Below the pieces are notes generated by a model that saw nothing but the letters and a program-made list of their open reading frames with translations, did not search any database and had not been told where the DNA came from. Shown here piece after piece: positions 1 through 9,656 of a stretch of 64,000 bases of DNA. Each line of letters begins with the position of its first letter. The stretch's first letter is position 1. Both the position numbers and the translations under genes were made by a program. This DNA is from Tetrapyrgos nigripes. Lineage: Eukaryota > Basidiomycota > Agaricomycetes > Agaricales > Campanellaceae. The DNA lies in NCBI GenBank assembly GCA_013368315.1, contig JAACJM010000099.1:186001-250000 (forward strand). The letters run 5' to 3'.

Positions 1-22
1 CTTTTCTTTTTTTTCGTCTTAG

Positions 23-314
23 GTTTGGCAGTGCCGTCTTGCCCATCAGGTGCATCCCCTGCTGTGAAGACCACATCAGAATTTGATCAGGCGATCATCA
101 ACAAACATACCAGCTGCTTTCACCAAGACGACACATCAAGAAGGGTGTATGGTAAGTAAATGGTATATCACTGACTCGAAGGCCTCACTCACCGTTTTCT
201 TGACGTCCTCTTTTTTTACTGGTACCAGCACGCTTGGCCTTTGTCATAGCTGCCCCTTCGTCTACCTGGGTCGGTGGGCTAGGGCATGGAGCAATGGTCA
301 CTAGAGACATGTGA
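23..314 (+). CDS. 3' end of an unidentified gene (last two exons), 5' end outside window
   Basis: A pyrimidine-rich tract ending in TAG at 20-22 precedes an open exon 23-151. A GTAAGT donor at 152 and an acceptor at 227-228 define an intron of 77 bases, and the last exon 229-314 ends with TGA. The splice joins the phases correctly and gives a C-terminus ending GGLGHGAMVTRDM. About 70 residues are visible and I do not recognise the family. It lies on the same strand as the transposase gene and may be another gene of the CACTA element, or a host fragment carried by it. Confidence 0.45.
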
Positions 315-500
315 AGAGAGGATTGGCGGTCAAAAAACAAGTAGCGGGTGGTCAACAAGAGGGCGTGACCTTGGTTGGACTTTATACCTGTCCAATTTGT
401 TTTTCCGTTTATCTATCCGCCTCTTGTTATCGTAACCATCTTGACATAGCCCAAATCGACATGCTTATTTCTTTTTCCGAGTGCGCTTACAGTGTGCACA

Positions 501-3500
501 ATGCCACGACCCGTGAAAGCCAGCAAGAAACGTGTTCGCAAGGAAACCATGGTGAACTGTAGGCACTGTGGTGTGCGTGTAACCCAACGGACAGAACGCC
601 GACACCTAAAAGCCCTCAAGAGACCCAAAATACCCCTTCCGATATTCAACACTTCTACTAGTGGTGCTGAAACTGACAACGAGGACATGGACGTTGACAA
701 TCTGGATCCTCCTGACGCTCCTGGACCAGAGCTTGATGCACCTGCTCTTACAGAGGTGGACGCTGCAAATATTTTCGAAGCTTTTGCCGGAGTAGAAACC
801 TTTGACGTCGACTTCGAGATGGAAGCACCTCCATCTCGTCATCCATCTCCAGATCCTGTGCCTCTTCGGCGGTCCAAGCGTATTTGGGTGGAAGATGTTC
901 CTGAAGATGAGGATGAGGATGAGGATGCGGAGACTCGGAATGAGGAGGATGGAATACTGGATGAGGAGCATGGTGTAGATTGGAATGCCGAAATTGATGA
1001 AGAGGGGTTAGAGGCTCTTACGCTGGAGGACCTCATATGGGGTGATGTTGAAGCTGAGCTGTCCGAGTTTGGTAAGTCAGTTGTAAACGTTGCTCTTTGT
1101 CTATGTCTGACTTTTATTTAGCACAGGAGCTCACCGATGATGAAGTGGCCCTGCTTCGTCATTACGCACTCAAAGTTGAAACATACATGACTTTGAGTGT
1201 GTTCGAAGCCCTTCCTTTCGCTTTTCGCTCGGAGAATATCCAATCATGGAAGGTCACCAAATCTCGTGCTGCCTACCTCGCTCGCTTCAAGCCGGTCCCC
1301 TATGACTGTTGCATCAACTCTTGTTGTTGCTTTGTTGGTCCACATGCCGAAGACTCTCGTTGCGAGTACTGCAATGAGCCGCGATTCCGTCCAAGCAGCA
1401 AACGGCCTCGAAAAAGGTTTTGCTACATCCCTCTTATTCCTCGACTCGTCTCCTTTTTCCGCAGTCCTTCCATGATGAAGGAGATGAAGTACCGAGCCAA
1501 CTACTCTCCTGATCCTGACAAAATTAACGACATATACGACTGCAAGTTATACCAGACACTCTGCGAGAAGAACATAACTGTTGGCACCACTACTTTCCCC
1601 CACAAATTCTTCGAATTCGAGCATGACATTGCGCTTGGGCTATCAACGGACGGCTTTGCCCCTTGGCGTCGGCGAACCAAAACTTGTTGGCCGTTACTCG
1701 TCTACAACTACAATCTCCCACCGGAGCTCCGTAATCATGTCGAGAACATTCTTTGTGTAGGCGTCATTCCCGGGCCGAACAAACCCAAGGACCCAGACTC
1801 GTTCTCATGGCCACTGGTTGAGGAGTTGATGAAGCTGGAGCGAGGTGTACGTGCATTTGATACGTTCGCCAACGTTCTCTTTGCGCTACATGCGTACCTT
1901 ATTGTGCTGTTTGGTGATATCCCAGCAATGTCATTTTTGGCTCGCTTTGTCGGCCACAACGGTTTTCGCCCTTGTCGCATCTGCAACATCACCGGTATTG
2001 CAGCACCTGGAGGTCGCACATTGTATGTACCTCTAGATCGTTCTCGACATCCTGCTGTGCAAGCGGATGACTCCAAAATCAAGAAATACGACCCTTTCAA
2101 TCTTCCTCTCCGTACAGATGCGGAAATCAAATCACAGGCAGAAGAAGTCGATATGGCACCGAACGCTACCCAGTCCAAACGACTTGCCACCCAGTATGGT
2201 ATCAAAGGCTCTTCCGTCTTTCATAACCTGTCATCACTCATCTTTCCACATTGCATACCCTATGAGGTCATGCACCTCTGGTTCGAGAATATCCTACAGA
2301 TACTCGTCAACTTGTGGACAGGTTCTTTCAAGGATTTGGATGAAGGAACAGGGTGTTATGAGCTCCCGAAAAATATATGGGAGGCGATTGGTGCTGCTAC
2401 TGCTGCGTGTGGTGACTTCATTCCATCTGCATTCGGTCAGAGACCTGTCGACATTGCCTCGGACGCTGGCAAGAAAGCGAGTACTGCTGACTCGTGGTCT
2501 TTCTGGCTGATGCATCTAGGGCCAGTTCTTCTCCACAACCACTTCAAGAAACGAGTATATTATGAACACTTTGTCAAGTTCGCGAAGATTGTTATCTTTT
2601 GCATGGACTTTGAATATGAACGCGCACAATTACCAGCACTGCGGGCTAGTATAGCTTCTTGGGTAGAAGAATTCGAAAAGTATGTTGATCTGTTGTTCTG
2701 ATTGATATCTCTGACACTTTCGTTGACATTAAACCTTGTTCGCAGACTATACTATCAATACAATCCTGACCGCATGAGTGCCTGCCCCCTGACGATACAT
2801 GGTTTCTTACACATACCTGATCAGATCGAGTGGATTGGCCCCACATGGACACACTGGTCATATCCGACTGAACGCTATTGCAATCGTATAGGACCAGCCA
2901 TCAAGAGCCGACGTTATCCTTGGGCATGCATCGACGGATATGTTACCGATTATGCAGTGCTCTCGGTTCTTATCATGAACTATGATTTGAAAGAGACACT
3001 CCGTATGCGAGGAGAGCTTGGAGGCAGGACTCAATTAACTGATGATAAATGTAAGTCGTTGACGAGTATTCCATGAATCCATGTATTATATTTACATTTT
3101 TTGCAGACAAGACTTGCTGCTTGGTAGCCCCGCAGCAGCCATCTACTTCAATTTCGAACACGTTACATGAAAAGATCATGATCCATTTCGTTACTCGCTT
3201 CGGCAAGACAGCTACTGGTGACGATGTCACTCTGGCCCTCATTCGTCAATACTACAAGCCAGACCAAGTCTCACAGTGGGCCAAAGTGCGTAGACTAGGT
3301 GGAGGTGATGACATGAAGGCTTCCGCCATGGATCTCCACACAGAGGACCATCGAAATGCGACATATATACGGGTGAGGCATCCTTACTGTTGTCTGTGGA
3401 ACAAAAATTGATCTTCTCATAGTATGATGCTCTAGTTGATATCAATTCACGGAATCGGCACCAGGCACCAGTATATGAACTGCAAACATTTTACAGCCAA

Positions 3501-3773
3501 CTGCAAAACATCTTTGCTGTCACATTTCCAGCAGTCCCTGAGCTCAATCATCCCAAGGACGAGATGTATTTTCTGGCTGGGATACAGGTATGTGAAGGTA
3601 TGACGAAGAAGAACGGCCTTGGGATGCCTTATTACAAGAAATTGGGAAGATATGAGGTGGTGGACATGACTTGTGTGCAGTGTCTGATAGGGCGAGTAAA
3701 GGCACCAGATGGAGATTGGGCGATTATTGATCGGAGTGGGACTATACAACGTGCAGTCTATGTACCCGAATGA
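501..3773 (+). CDS. CACTA transposase, Tnp2 family, five exons, apparently intact
   Basis: Exons 501-1071, 1122-2679, 2746-3050, 3107-3372 and 3423-3773 join in phase through four introns of 50-66 bases with GT..AG ends (GTAAGT, GTATGT, GTAAGT, GTGAGG donors), giving about 1016 residues. The N-terminus has a cysteine/histidine cluster (CRHCG..RTERRH), followed by an acidic segment and CCxxxCxxF..DSRCEYC. The central part has the Tnp2 signature with IPGPNKPKDPDSF and GHNGFRPCRICNI. The C-terminal part has HGFLHIPDQIEWIGPTWTHW, seen in fungal Tnp2-like proteins. It should bind the element ends and catalyse cut-and-paste transposition in the nucleus. The ATG at 501 is preferred because it begins the cysteine-containing domain; an acceptor-like CTTACAG just upstream leaves an extra 5' exon possible. 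No stops or frameshifts were seen. Confidence 0.85.
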
Positions 3774-3979
3774 AGTATAAATTGCAGTTTCCGTTTTACT
3801 TAGTATTTATATGATGTGTAATGCGTCGAGTTGAGTCCAAGTCGCGTCTACATATACCACACATAAGTGGTCAGACTGGTATATCGTCAGTCTGGCTACG
3901 CGAGACTAAGTCGCGTCCATCATGTCCATCACGTGCTATTGACCTTGCTTTAAACAAACCGCTTTGACGCGACACTGCC
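3774..3979 (+). promoter_or_regulatory. Intergenic region with three GTCGCGTC motifs between the two CACTA genes
   Basis: The 206-base gap between the transposase stop and the next ATG contains GTCGCGTC at 3841-3848 and 3910-3917 and its inverse GACGCGAC at 3966-3973, the last only six bases before the ATG. An imperfect dyad, CAGACTGG..CAGTCTGG, lies near 3872-3896. This is the only promoter space available for the downstream gene, so the motifs may bind a regulator or the element's own DNA-binding protein; that role is inferred. Confidence 0.35.
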
Positions 3980-4742
3980 ATGTCTTTTTCCAAATGTCCC
4001 CACTCCGACGAAGTTTATTCTTCCCTAGGCCCGAAGAAAAACAGGCCAAACTGGGAACCCTTGAAGGAATCTAGGTATGTGAATGCCTGCTAATAACACA
4101 TCAGCATCTTGACGTTTGACAGGTTAACAAACGTACTTCAATCAATTGATGATCACACAATCCCATCCTCTGCCACTCCGTCTCCACTTACTTCGCCAGT
4201 TGGAAAGAAGGGTAATGTCATGGAAGGGCAGCAGTATGTATTAACTTTGTTCTTCGAGTCTGCACCAGCATTAAAATGTACAATACCAGCCTGTCTGACC
4301 AAGACCCAGACTTAACCTTGCTAGACATCAAGCTGGAAACAACATCAGGCATCGACTCGAGGTCATTGGGGGAAAATTTGCATGATTTGAGGTATAAGCC
4401 AATAAGACGTGCGTCATACAATTTTTCTGAAGGCAAAGTTGCTTACTGACTGTCTACTCAATTGCAGATAAGGCTTGGCTTCGAAGAGCACACCTCACAA
4501 GCTCATTCCACCCTCAAAGCCTCTCTCGTGAAGAACAGCTTGCACGGAAGGTTAAAGAATTGCAGAACGTACACAGCGATTTGATCCAGAACCACGCGGA
4601 AACTCAGATCAGGCTTGACAAGGCCCTATTGGAACGAGAGGCGGCACTCAAAGAACGAGACTTGGCGCTTGCGAGAGTGACTTTCCTGACCTCTCAGCTT
4701 AACGCTGTGCATGCTCTCAGTGCTGTAGATATTTCGGATTAG
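3980..4742 (+). CDS. Small coiled-coil protein encoded beside the CACTA transposase
   Basis: The best model has exons 3980-4074, 4105- (or 4123-) 4233, 4269-4408 and 4468-4742, with donors GTATGT, GTATGT and GTGCGT and phases that agree throughout, giving about 200 residues. The N-terminus is MSFSKCPHSDEVYSSLG; the last 80 residues form a charged, likely helical coiled coil (REEQLARKVKELQNV.., LERERE-like heptads). I find no known domain. Plant CACTA elements encode a second DNA-binding protein (TnpA); position, size and coiled coil make an analogous accessory role plausible but unproven. The second intron acceptor is ambiguous and the third donor is weak. Confidence 0.55.
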
Positions 4743-4947
4743 GGCGGCAGCCGCAGAATTCATGTTAATCAAATGTACTCAGTGCTATCTAATTTTTATC
4801 TATCAGATCAACCTGTTTCGAGAGGGATTTTGGGTAGGAGAAGATCTCCTCAGCGAACACTGTTTTAGGGTCTTTTGTGGTGGAAGAAATTGACCCACCA
4901 AATCAGTAGGGTATTTTCACTCGGAGGTAAAAAGTAGGAAATGGGCG

Positions 4948-5099
4948 ACCCGGTAAACGGGTTGAGAGCAGGTGAATAGGGGTCACCCGATTCACCGGGT
5001 GCTTTTGACCCACTGTGGTATTCACTCCTAAGAGACCCAGTTAGCGGGTGATGAGGTATAATACCCCTGCGTTCGTGGTAAAAATCACCCGGCTTGGGT
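4948..5099. repeat. Four subterminal dyads at the CACTA right end
   Basis: Near-palindromes of the form ACCCG..CGGGT occur at 4948-4962 (ACCCGGTAAACGGGT), 4985-5000 (ACCCGATTCACCGGGT), 5035-5049 (ACCCAGTTAGCGGGT) and 5087-5099 (ACCCGGCTTGGGT). They cluster within 160 bases of the TAGTG end and occur nowhere else that I noticed. CACTA elements commonly have repeated subterminal motifs bound by their own proteins, so these are good candidates for such binding sites. Confidence 0.65.
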
Positions 5100-5108
5100 T
5101 CCATAGTG

Positions 5109-5517
5109 ACTTGTCATTTCCTTTTACAAAAGGATCCTCATAACGAATAGCATCTCGGACTTCGACAGTAGAGTACCGTAGAACGTAAGGGATGATGTCG
5201 TTTAGATCAAGAATACCTGTGTTACGGGCGAGTTGTTCAAGAAAGTCAACAAAGGTGGATACCTCCGTTCCGTCAAATGACGGAGCGTCAGCACTACCCG
5301 GCAGCGGCATAGGCATAAGCATGTAAGAATAGCTCGAGGACATCCCAGAAGTAGGATTGATGGAAGTACCGGAACCGGAGTCAACCACCATAGCTCTAGG
5401 ACCAGTATGGGTCATGCGAGGGGGAATGAAAGTCGAAGTTGAAGTATTAGCGCTAGACGTATTTGCGTTGGCGTCAATGTTGTTGCCAAGATTATAATTG
5501 GATTGTTCAGATCCCAT
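5109..5517 (-). pseudogene. gag: N-terminal fragment of an LTR-retrotransposon Gag, cut by the CACTA insertion
   Basis: A minus-strand frame starts MGSEQSNYNLGNNIDANANT at 5517, runs through a Ser/Thr-rich leader and then a Gag-like stretch (SADAPSFDGTEVSTFVDFLEQLARNTG..VRDAIRYEDPFVKGNDKS). It breaks exactly where the TAGTG terminus begins. The rest of Gag and all of Pol are missing from this side and presumably continue left of the CACTA element, outside the window. The assignment to Gag rests on the general form (tail, then a short conserved helical region) and is not certain. Transcription would come from an LTR at higher coordinates. Confidence 0.5.
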
Positions 5518-7440
5518 GTAGACGGCGCGGAAGAAGAGTGGAGATTAGAAGGACAGAGAAGCGTCAAGAAGACTTTTTGATGGATGACAAGAGAGTGTCG
5601 AGGAAGCACCGAGACTACGGAAAACCAACCCCCCTGCAGTGGTCACCACTGAAGAAGGAGATTGAGGTCGAAGCGAGGACCAAGGGAAACTGGTCGTGTC
5701 TCGGAAATGGGAGTGGGAGTGAAAGAAGGAATGTGACGGTGTGAGAATAACGCGTCGGATAGGGTTCGAGAAGGCTCAAAGACGTGAAAAGGCTCAAAGA
5801 ATAAGAAAGGCTCAAAGAATAGGGGATCGAAAGGCTCGAAAGGCTCGGCTCAGGCTCAGTGGAGCTCAAAAGTGCGCAGAAGGAAAGATACAGATTTCTA
5901 GTACTAGTGTCTACTTATACTAATTTACTGCAAGGAACGCAATATAGCTATAAAAGTGTAAGTATCTACAAAGAGAAGCGAGTGACGATGTTGAGAAACA
6001 GATTGACAGTAAGTAATAGGGATAGAGGAATAGATTCAATGAGAAGCTGTCGGGGAGAGTAAGTCCGAGATAATTATAGAAATAGCCTGTTGCAAGTGCA
6101 AAGTCGGATTCACTTTTTGCCAATTGTCCCTTCTCTCTCCCAGTCGGTAAACCATCAGACGTAGAATACGACGCAGTAGGGGACTCCCAAGACCCTCAGT
6201 GCTTGCCCAAGGCACTGTGCGAAGGATGGGACAGACCGGGAGGGATCGGAGGTGACATCAGCTAGAAGTTAACTAGTTTGAGAAAGAAGAATCTTTAGTA
6301 AGTACGACGGTGAATGCGAATTGAAGGTAAGAAAGTATGGTAGACATGAAAGTGAAATAAAGTATTGATCCGACAGGAGGGACGTGCGTCCCTACCACAG
6401 TGTATAGTTCAGGGGTAGGGAGATGCTAAAGCTCTCACAGTAGATCTAGAGAAGCCGAATCTTCAAGGAAGAAGCAAAAGAAGTATAATTGAAGTGAAGA
6501 CAAGATGGAGTAGCACTTCAACTGTGTGAAGACTAGTTCAGATGGGGGATGAAGGGTAAAAGGATGTAAAGGGTAGGTGACGGGGAGGATCAGAATGTGG
6601 TAGAGGATGGGTAGTAGATGAGGAGGACGATTACAGACGGGGGAGAGTGGATATGTGAGTGCCCAGTGGTGATATGCCAACAAATACATGAAATGAAACT
6701 GGGGATGGGCAGAAGTGGATGGTAATGCACTGCTTGAATAGGTGCAGCTACCTCTGAAGGCAAACTAAGCACTAGATGAAGGTGAAAACAAAACTGGCTC
6801 AGAATTGAAGAAGACTTAGTATGTCTCTGCAAGGTACTGCACAAGACGACAAGCGACTACACAAACACACCTTCACAAGTACGGCACTATACGATAAGTG
6901 GAACATTTGGTATGTAAAAACTGAGTACACTGAGAACACGAAGTTAAGTGGCTCAAGGGGTATAACGCCTCCCACTGAAGATGAACTGTAGACAACTGCT
7001 TTCCACAGGAACAATACTCGTATTGCTGTTGCACTGTATCTGTATGAAGGCAGTTAAAAGCAGTTGTTGTATGATAAGGTAATCGAAGTGCGCTTTTATA
7101 GTCAGCCACATGATTAGCTAAGTACTATATAGTAGTTTACTACGGTCCATCAAGCCTCTGAGTCTGTACGCAGTTTGTAGGTAATCGCTGAGTGTTAGTA
7201 GGAGTCAGGGATTGTAAGTACATGCTGAACGCAACATCCATTGCAGTCCAGACGAGATATTTCTCATCTGAGTAGTAAAGCGAAGTCAGAAATCTAGTAA
7301 ACGAACTGTTCTGTATAGTGACTGTATCCAAACAAAGGGAAGTAAAGTCCAAGTGTGCTTCGATCAGCATGTTACCAACTGTGTTTATGGTAAAACTCTT
7401 GAGATTAAACTAAATGAAAGCTTTCATCATAAAGGGTACC
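5518..7440 (-). other. Non-coding: probable leader and 5' LTR region of the Gag-bearing retroelement
   Basis: No convincing gene is present. The stretch lies upstream of the minus-strand Gag start, where a leader and 5' LTR are expected. It contains purine-rich tracts, short hairpins such as GGGACGTGCGTCCC near 6380-6393 and a CCTACC..GGTAGG hairpin around 6391-6420. I could not find a TG..CA pair with a target duplication, so LTR limits are not set. Confidence 0.3.
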
Positions 7441-7941
7441 CGTTTGGCAGTCATTCTAGTGGACAAGCTAGACAATTCATAGGTTCAATTGCGTATATAG
7501 TGAGGTTGCACTACTTCGATTAGAAGTGCGCAAAATGATGGGGTGCATGGCCAGGTGTTTACCTGCTGTATCATCAGATAGGGGCTGAAAACATCTCCTT
7601 CTCTTCCTCATACCTCTTTGTCCCTCATCTTCACAACCACTAGCTGAAATAGCTCAGCCTTTCCAATCATATTCCAACTTGGCCTTGATGTCATTCCTGT
7701 TCAAGCTTCCGCAGTACCCTGCAAATGTGCATTTTCATCAAGGAAGATTGACTGGATTTCACAAATAGTTGGGTTGTGAACACCCCTGAGCTTGGTGAAG
7801 AGAAGGCAGATGGGACTTGCACTATGGATGACGAAGCAAAGATCACCATGACAGACATGCCACTAGAAAAGTTGAGGGATATGTTACAAGTCCAAATGAA
7901 ATGAAGGATAAGTCTTATACCCCACTTTGAGTTTTCATGTA
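7441..7941. other. No gene recognised
   Basis: Roughly 500 bases with stops in all frames. Short coding-like traces appear near 7740-7930, but no family could be recognised. Confidence 0.3.
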
Positions 7942-8358
7942 CCCACTAAGCGCTCCTTTTTTATTTGCGATTGTTTGTATCTTCTGCAAGCCACAGCCAC
8001 TACTTGCACTCAGTGGGTCAGTGATACTCACTAACCGCTCCTTTTTTATTTGCAACTGTTTGCAGATTCCATGAGATTCAGCCGCTACTCACGCTCAGTC
8101 AGTTGTACCCACTAACTGCTCCTTTTTATTTGCAATTGGTTGTAGATTCTGCGAGACTCAGCCACTACTTACACTCAGTCAGTTGTACCCACTAACTGCT
8201 CCTTTTTTATTTGCAATTGTTTGTAGATTCCAGGAGACTCAGCCACTACTTACGCTCAGTCAGTTGTACCCACTAACCGCTCCTTTTTTATTTGCGATGG
8301 TTTGTAGATTCCGCGAGACTCAGCCACGACTTACACTCAGTCAATTGTACCCACTAAC
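7942..8358 (+). repeat. 81-bp tandem repeat, five units
   Basis: The marker CYCACTAA begins at about 7942, 8027, 8108, 8188, 8269 and 8350, so the period is 80-85 and mostly 81 bases. Each unit contains CACTAAC followed by CTCCTTTTTTATTTGC and a TTTGTAG, which looks like a branch point, polypyrimidine tract and splice acceptor. Because 81 is a multiple of three, one plus frame repeats a 27-residue hydrophobic unit over 8183-8380, but I see no reason to call that a gene. Confidence 0.8.
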
Positions 8359-8732
8359 CATTGCAACATCTAAAAGCTAACTGACTTAACCAACCCAACA
8401 GGCTGGAAACTAAATGTGTCTGTGGCGACACCCATGGTGCTGCAAAAGCCCCTAATGTTGAACACCTTCAGCAGTAAATTGTTTTGAGGAAGCCATAAAG
8501 TGCATGATGTACACCAACTACTGGCTGAGAATGTTCCTGGAGGTTCCAGCATTGCCCATGAATTCAGCCTCTTTAGAAGCAAGGGTCATCATCTGGAGGT
8601 GAAAGTACTCAAGGAAGAAAAGTTGGAGGAATTCCATTGGAATTCCATTCAGGGCAAATCTGAGGATGTATTTCTTAACATTATCCATTGTCTTGTTGTC
8701 TTGTTTTATGGGATGTACTGTCTACTGCTGTT
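8359..8732 (+). other. Unclassified sequence with a short open frame
   Basis: A plus frame of about 80 codons (8500-8745, containing NVPGGSSIAHEFSLF and a Lys/Glu-rich stretch) could be a decayed exon. Splice sites and homologues are not evident, and the 5' part has stops. It directly follows the 81-bp repeats. Confidence 0.2.
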
Positions 8733-9038
8733 TGTATCAGAATGAGTACATGTAAGTAACGGTGTACGAATGGTACTGTACAAGTAAATATAATCAGTAT
8801 CAATAATATAAAGAGTAAGAATGTAATAGATACACACCCCAGGAGTCCACGAAGATAGTGGAAATGACTGGGGTGTCGGGTAAGGCACGGTCTGGTATAT
8901 ATGAGGCAGACGTATGCATCCAGTCAATGTATGTACCTGAGGAGAAAGAAATAGGATAGGAGAAAGGAATAGGAAGCAGAAACGGAAGGAAAAATAAATA
9001 TGATAATAGCCCCTATCTAGGGACTCTCATTCTCAACA
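8733..9038 (+). repeat. Possible solo LTR
   Basis: The segment begins TGTATCAGAATGAG and ends CTCTCATTCTCAACA; the ends are imperfect inverse copies of each other (TGT..AGAATGAG / CTCATTCT..ACA), as in LTRs. Length is about 306 bases and no coding capacity follows. Flanking five-base duplications do not match (CTGTT against GTTTG), so the call is tentative. Confidence 0.35.
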
Positions 9039-9656
9039 GTTTGAGAGGACCCATTATTACTTGCTATTATAAGTAGGAACATTGTATCTTCTGAGTCAAG
9101 CAAGAACTCGGTTTGCATCAAAATCACTCCTTTTTATTTAGCCTCATATGCTATACCTACTGCCTCTGCACAACACAGTCACAATATATTCTTATCTTCT
9201 CCGTTCTAATCATTTCCATAACGCAGTCTAATACTTCATCCTAGTACTAATACTTATTTCATAAAGATACTTACTAGTCTCAAATGTGCTATAGTTGTGG
9301 TCAGCAATTTATGAAATTTGATCTGTAGGCTATTTTAGACTGTAAAACCCAATATACATACACTTTGAGGCTTAGTGGTAGACCTGAACGGCTGCAGACG
9401 GCAGGTGAGTAGAGGAACAATGGGGACTGGCGGCATCCTTCCTAATGCGGATAGATTTGTCAGCAAGCTCGAGCCCGCTCGAGCTCAATTAACCGAGTGC
9501 TCGAGCTTGGCCCTTGCTTGGCTCAGCGCAACACTAGCAAAAAGTGCCGAAGTTTACTTGGGCCCTACCGATTTAATCACCAGACAAGTTGAAAGGTCAG
9601 CTCTGTGTCGGCTTCCCGTGAGGAAGCCAGAGGCTGGCTTCCCATGAGCTCGCCTC
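9039..9656. other. No gene recognised
   Basis: AT-rich sequence followed by a short open frame at 9375-9647 without recognisable features. It contains an ordinary hexamer palindrome series around GCTCGAGC near 9468-9505 and runs into the minisatellite. Confidence 0.3.

Larger units (their letters stand above)
1..5108 (+). mobile_element. CACTA (En/Spm-like) DNA transposon, right part; left end outside window
   Basis: The segment carries a Tnp2-type transposase gene and a small second gene, and ends at 5104-5108 in TAGTG, the inverse of the CACTA terminus that defines this superfamily. Read from that end inward on the minus strand the terminus starts CACTATGGAACCC. Four short dyads lie just inside it. 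Beyond 5108 the sequence becomes a retrotransposon gag reading frame interrupted at that base, so the element inserted into it. No matching CACTA start is visible upstream, so the left end probably lies before base 1. The coding regions show no premature stops, unlike the other elements here, suggesting a young copy. Confidence 0.75.

Noticed and set aside
1735..2205. Minus-strand frame inside the transposase gene
   Set aside because: Antisense shadow of the second exon, which carries the recognisable Tnp2 motifs on the plus strand.
7942..8358. CRISPR array
   Set aside because: Contiguous 81-bp units without unique spacers, in a eukaryotic genome.
8733..9038. Confident LTR with target duplication
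   Set aside because: Flanking five-mers do not match; kept only as a tentative feature.
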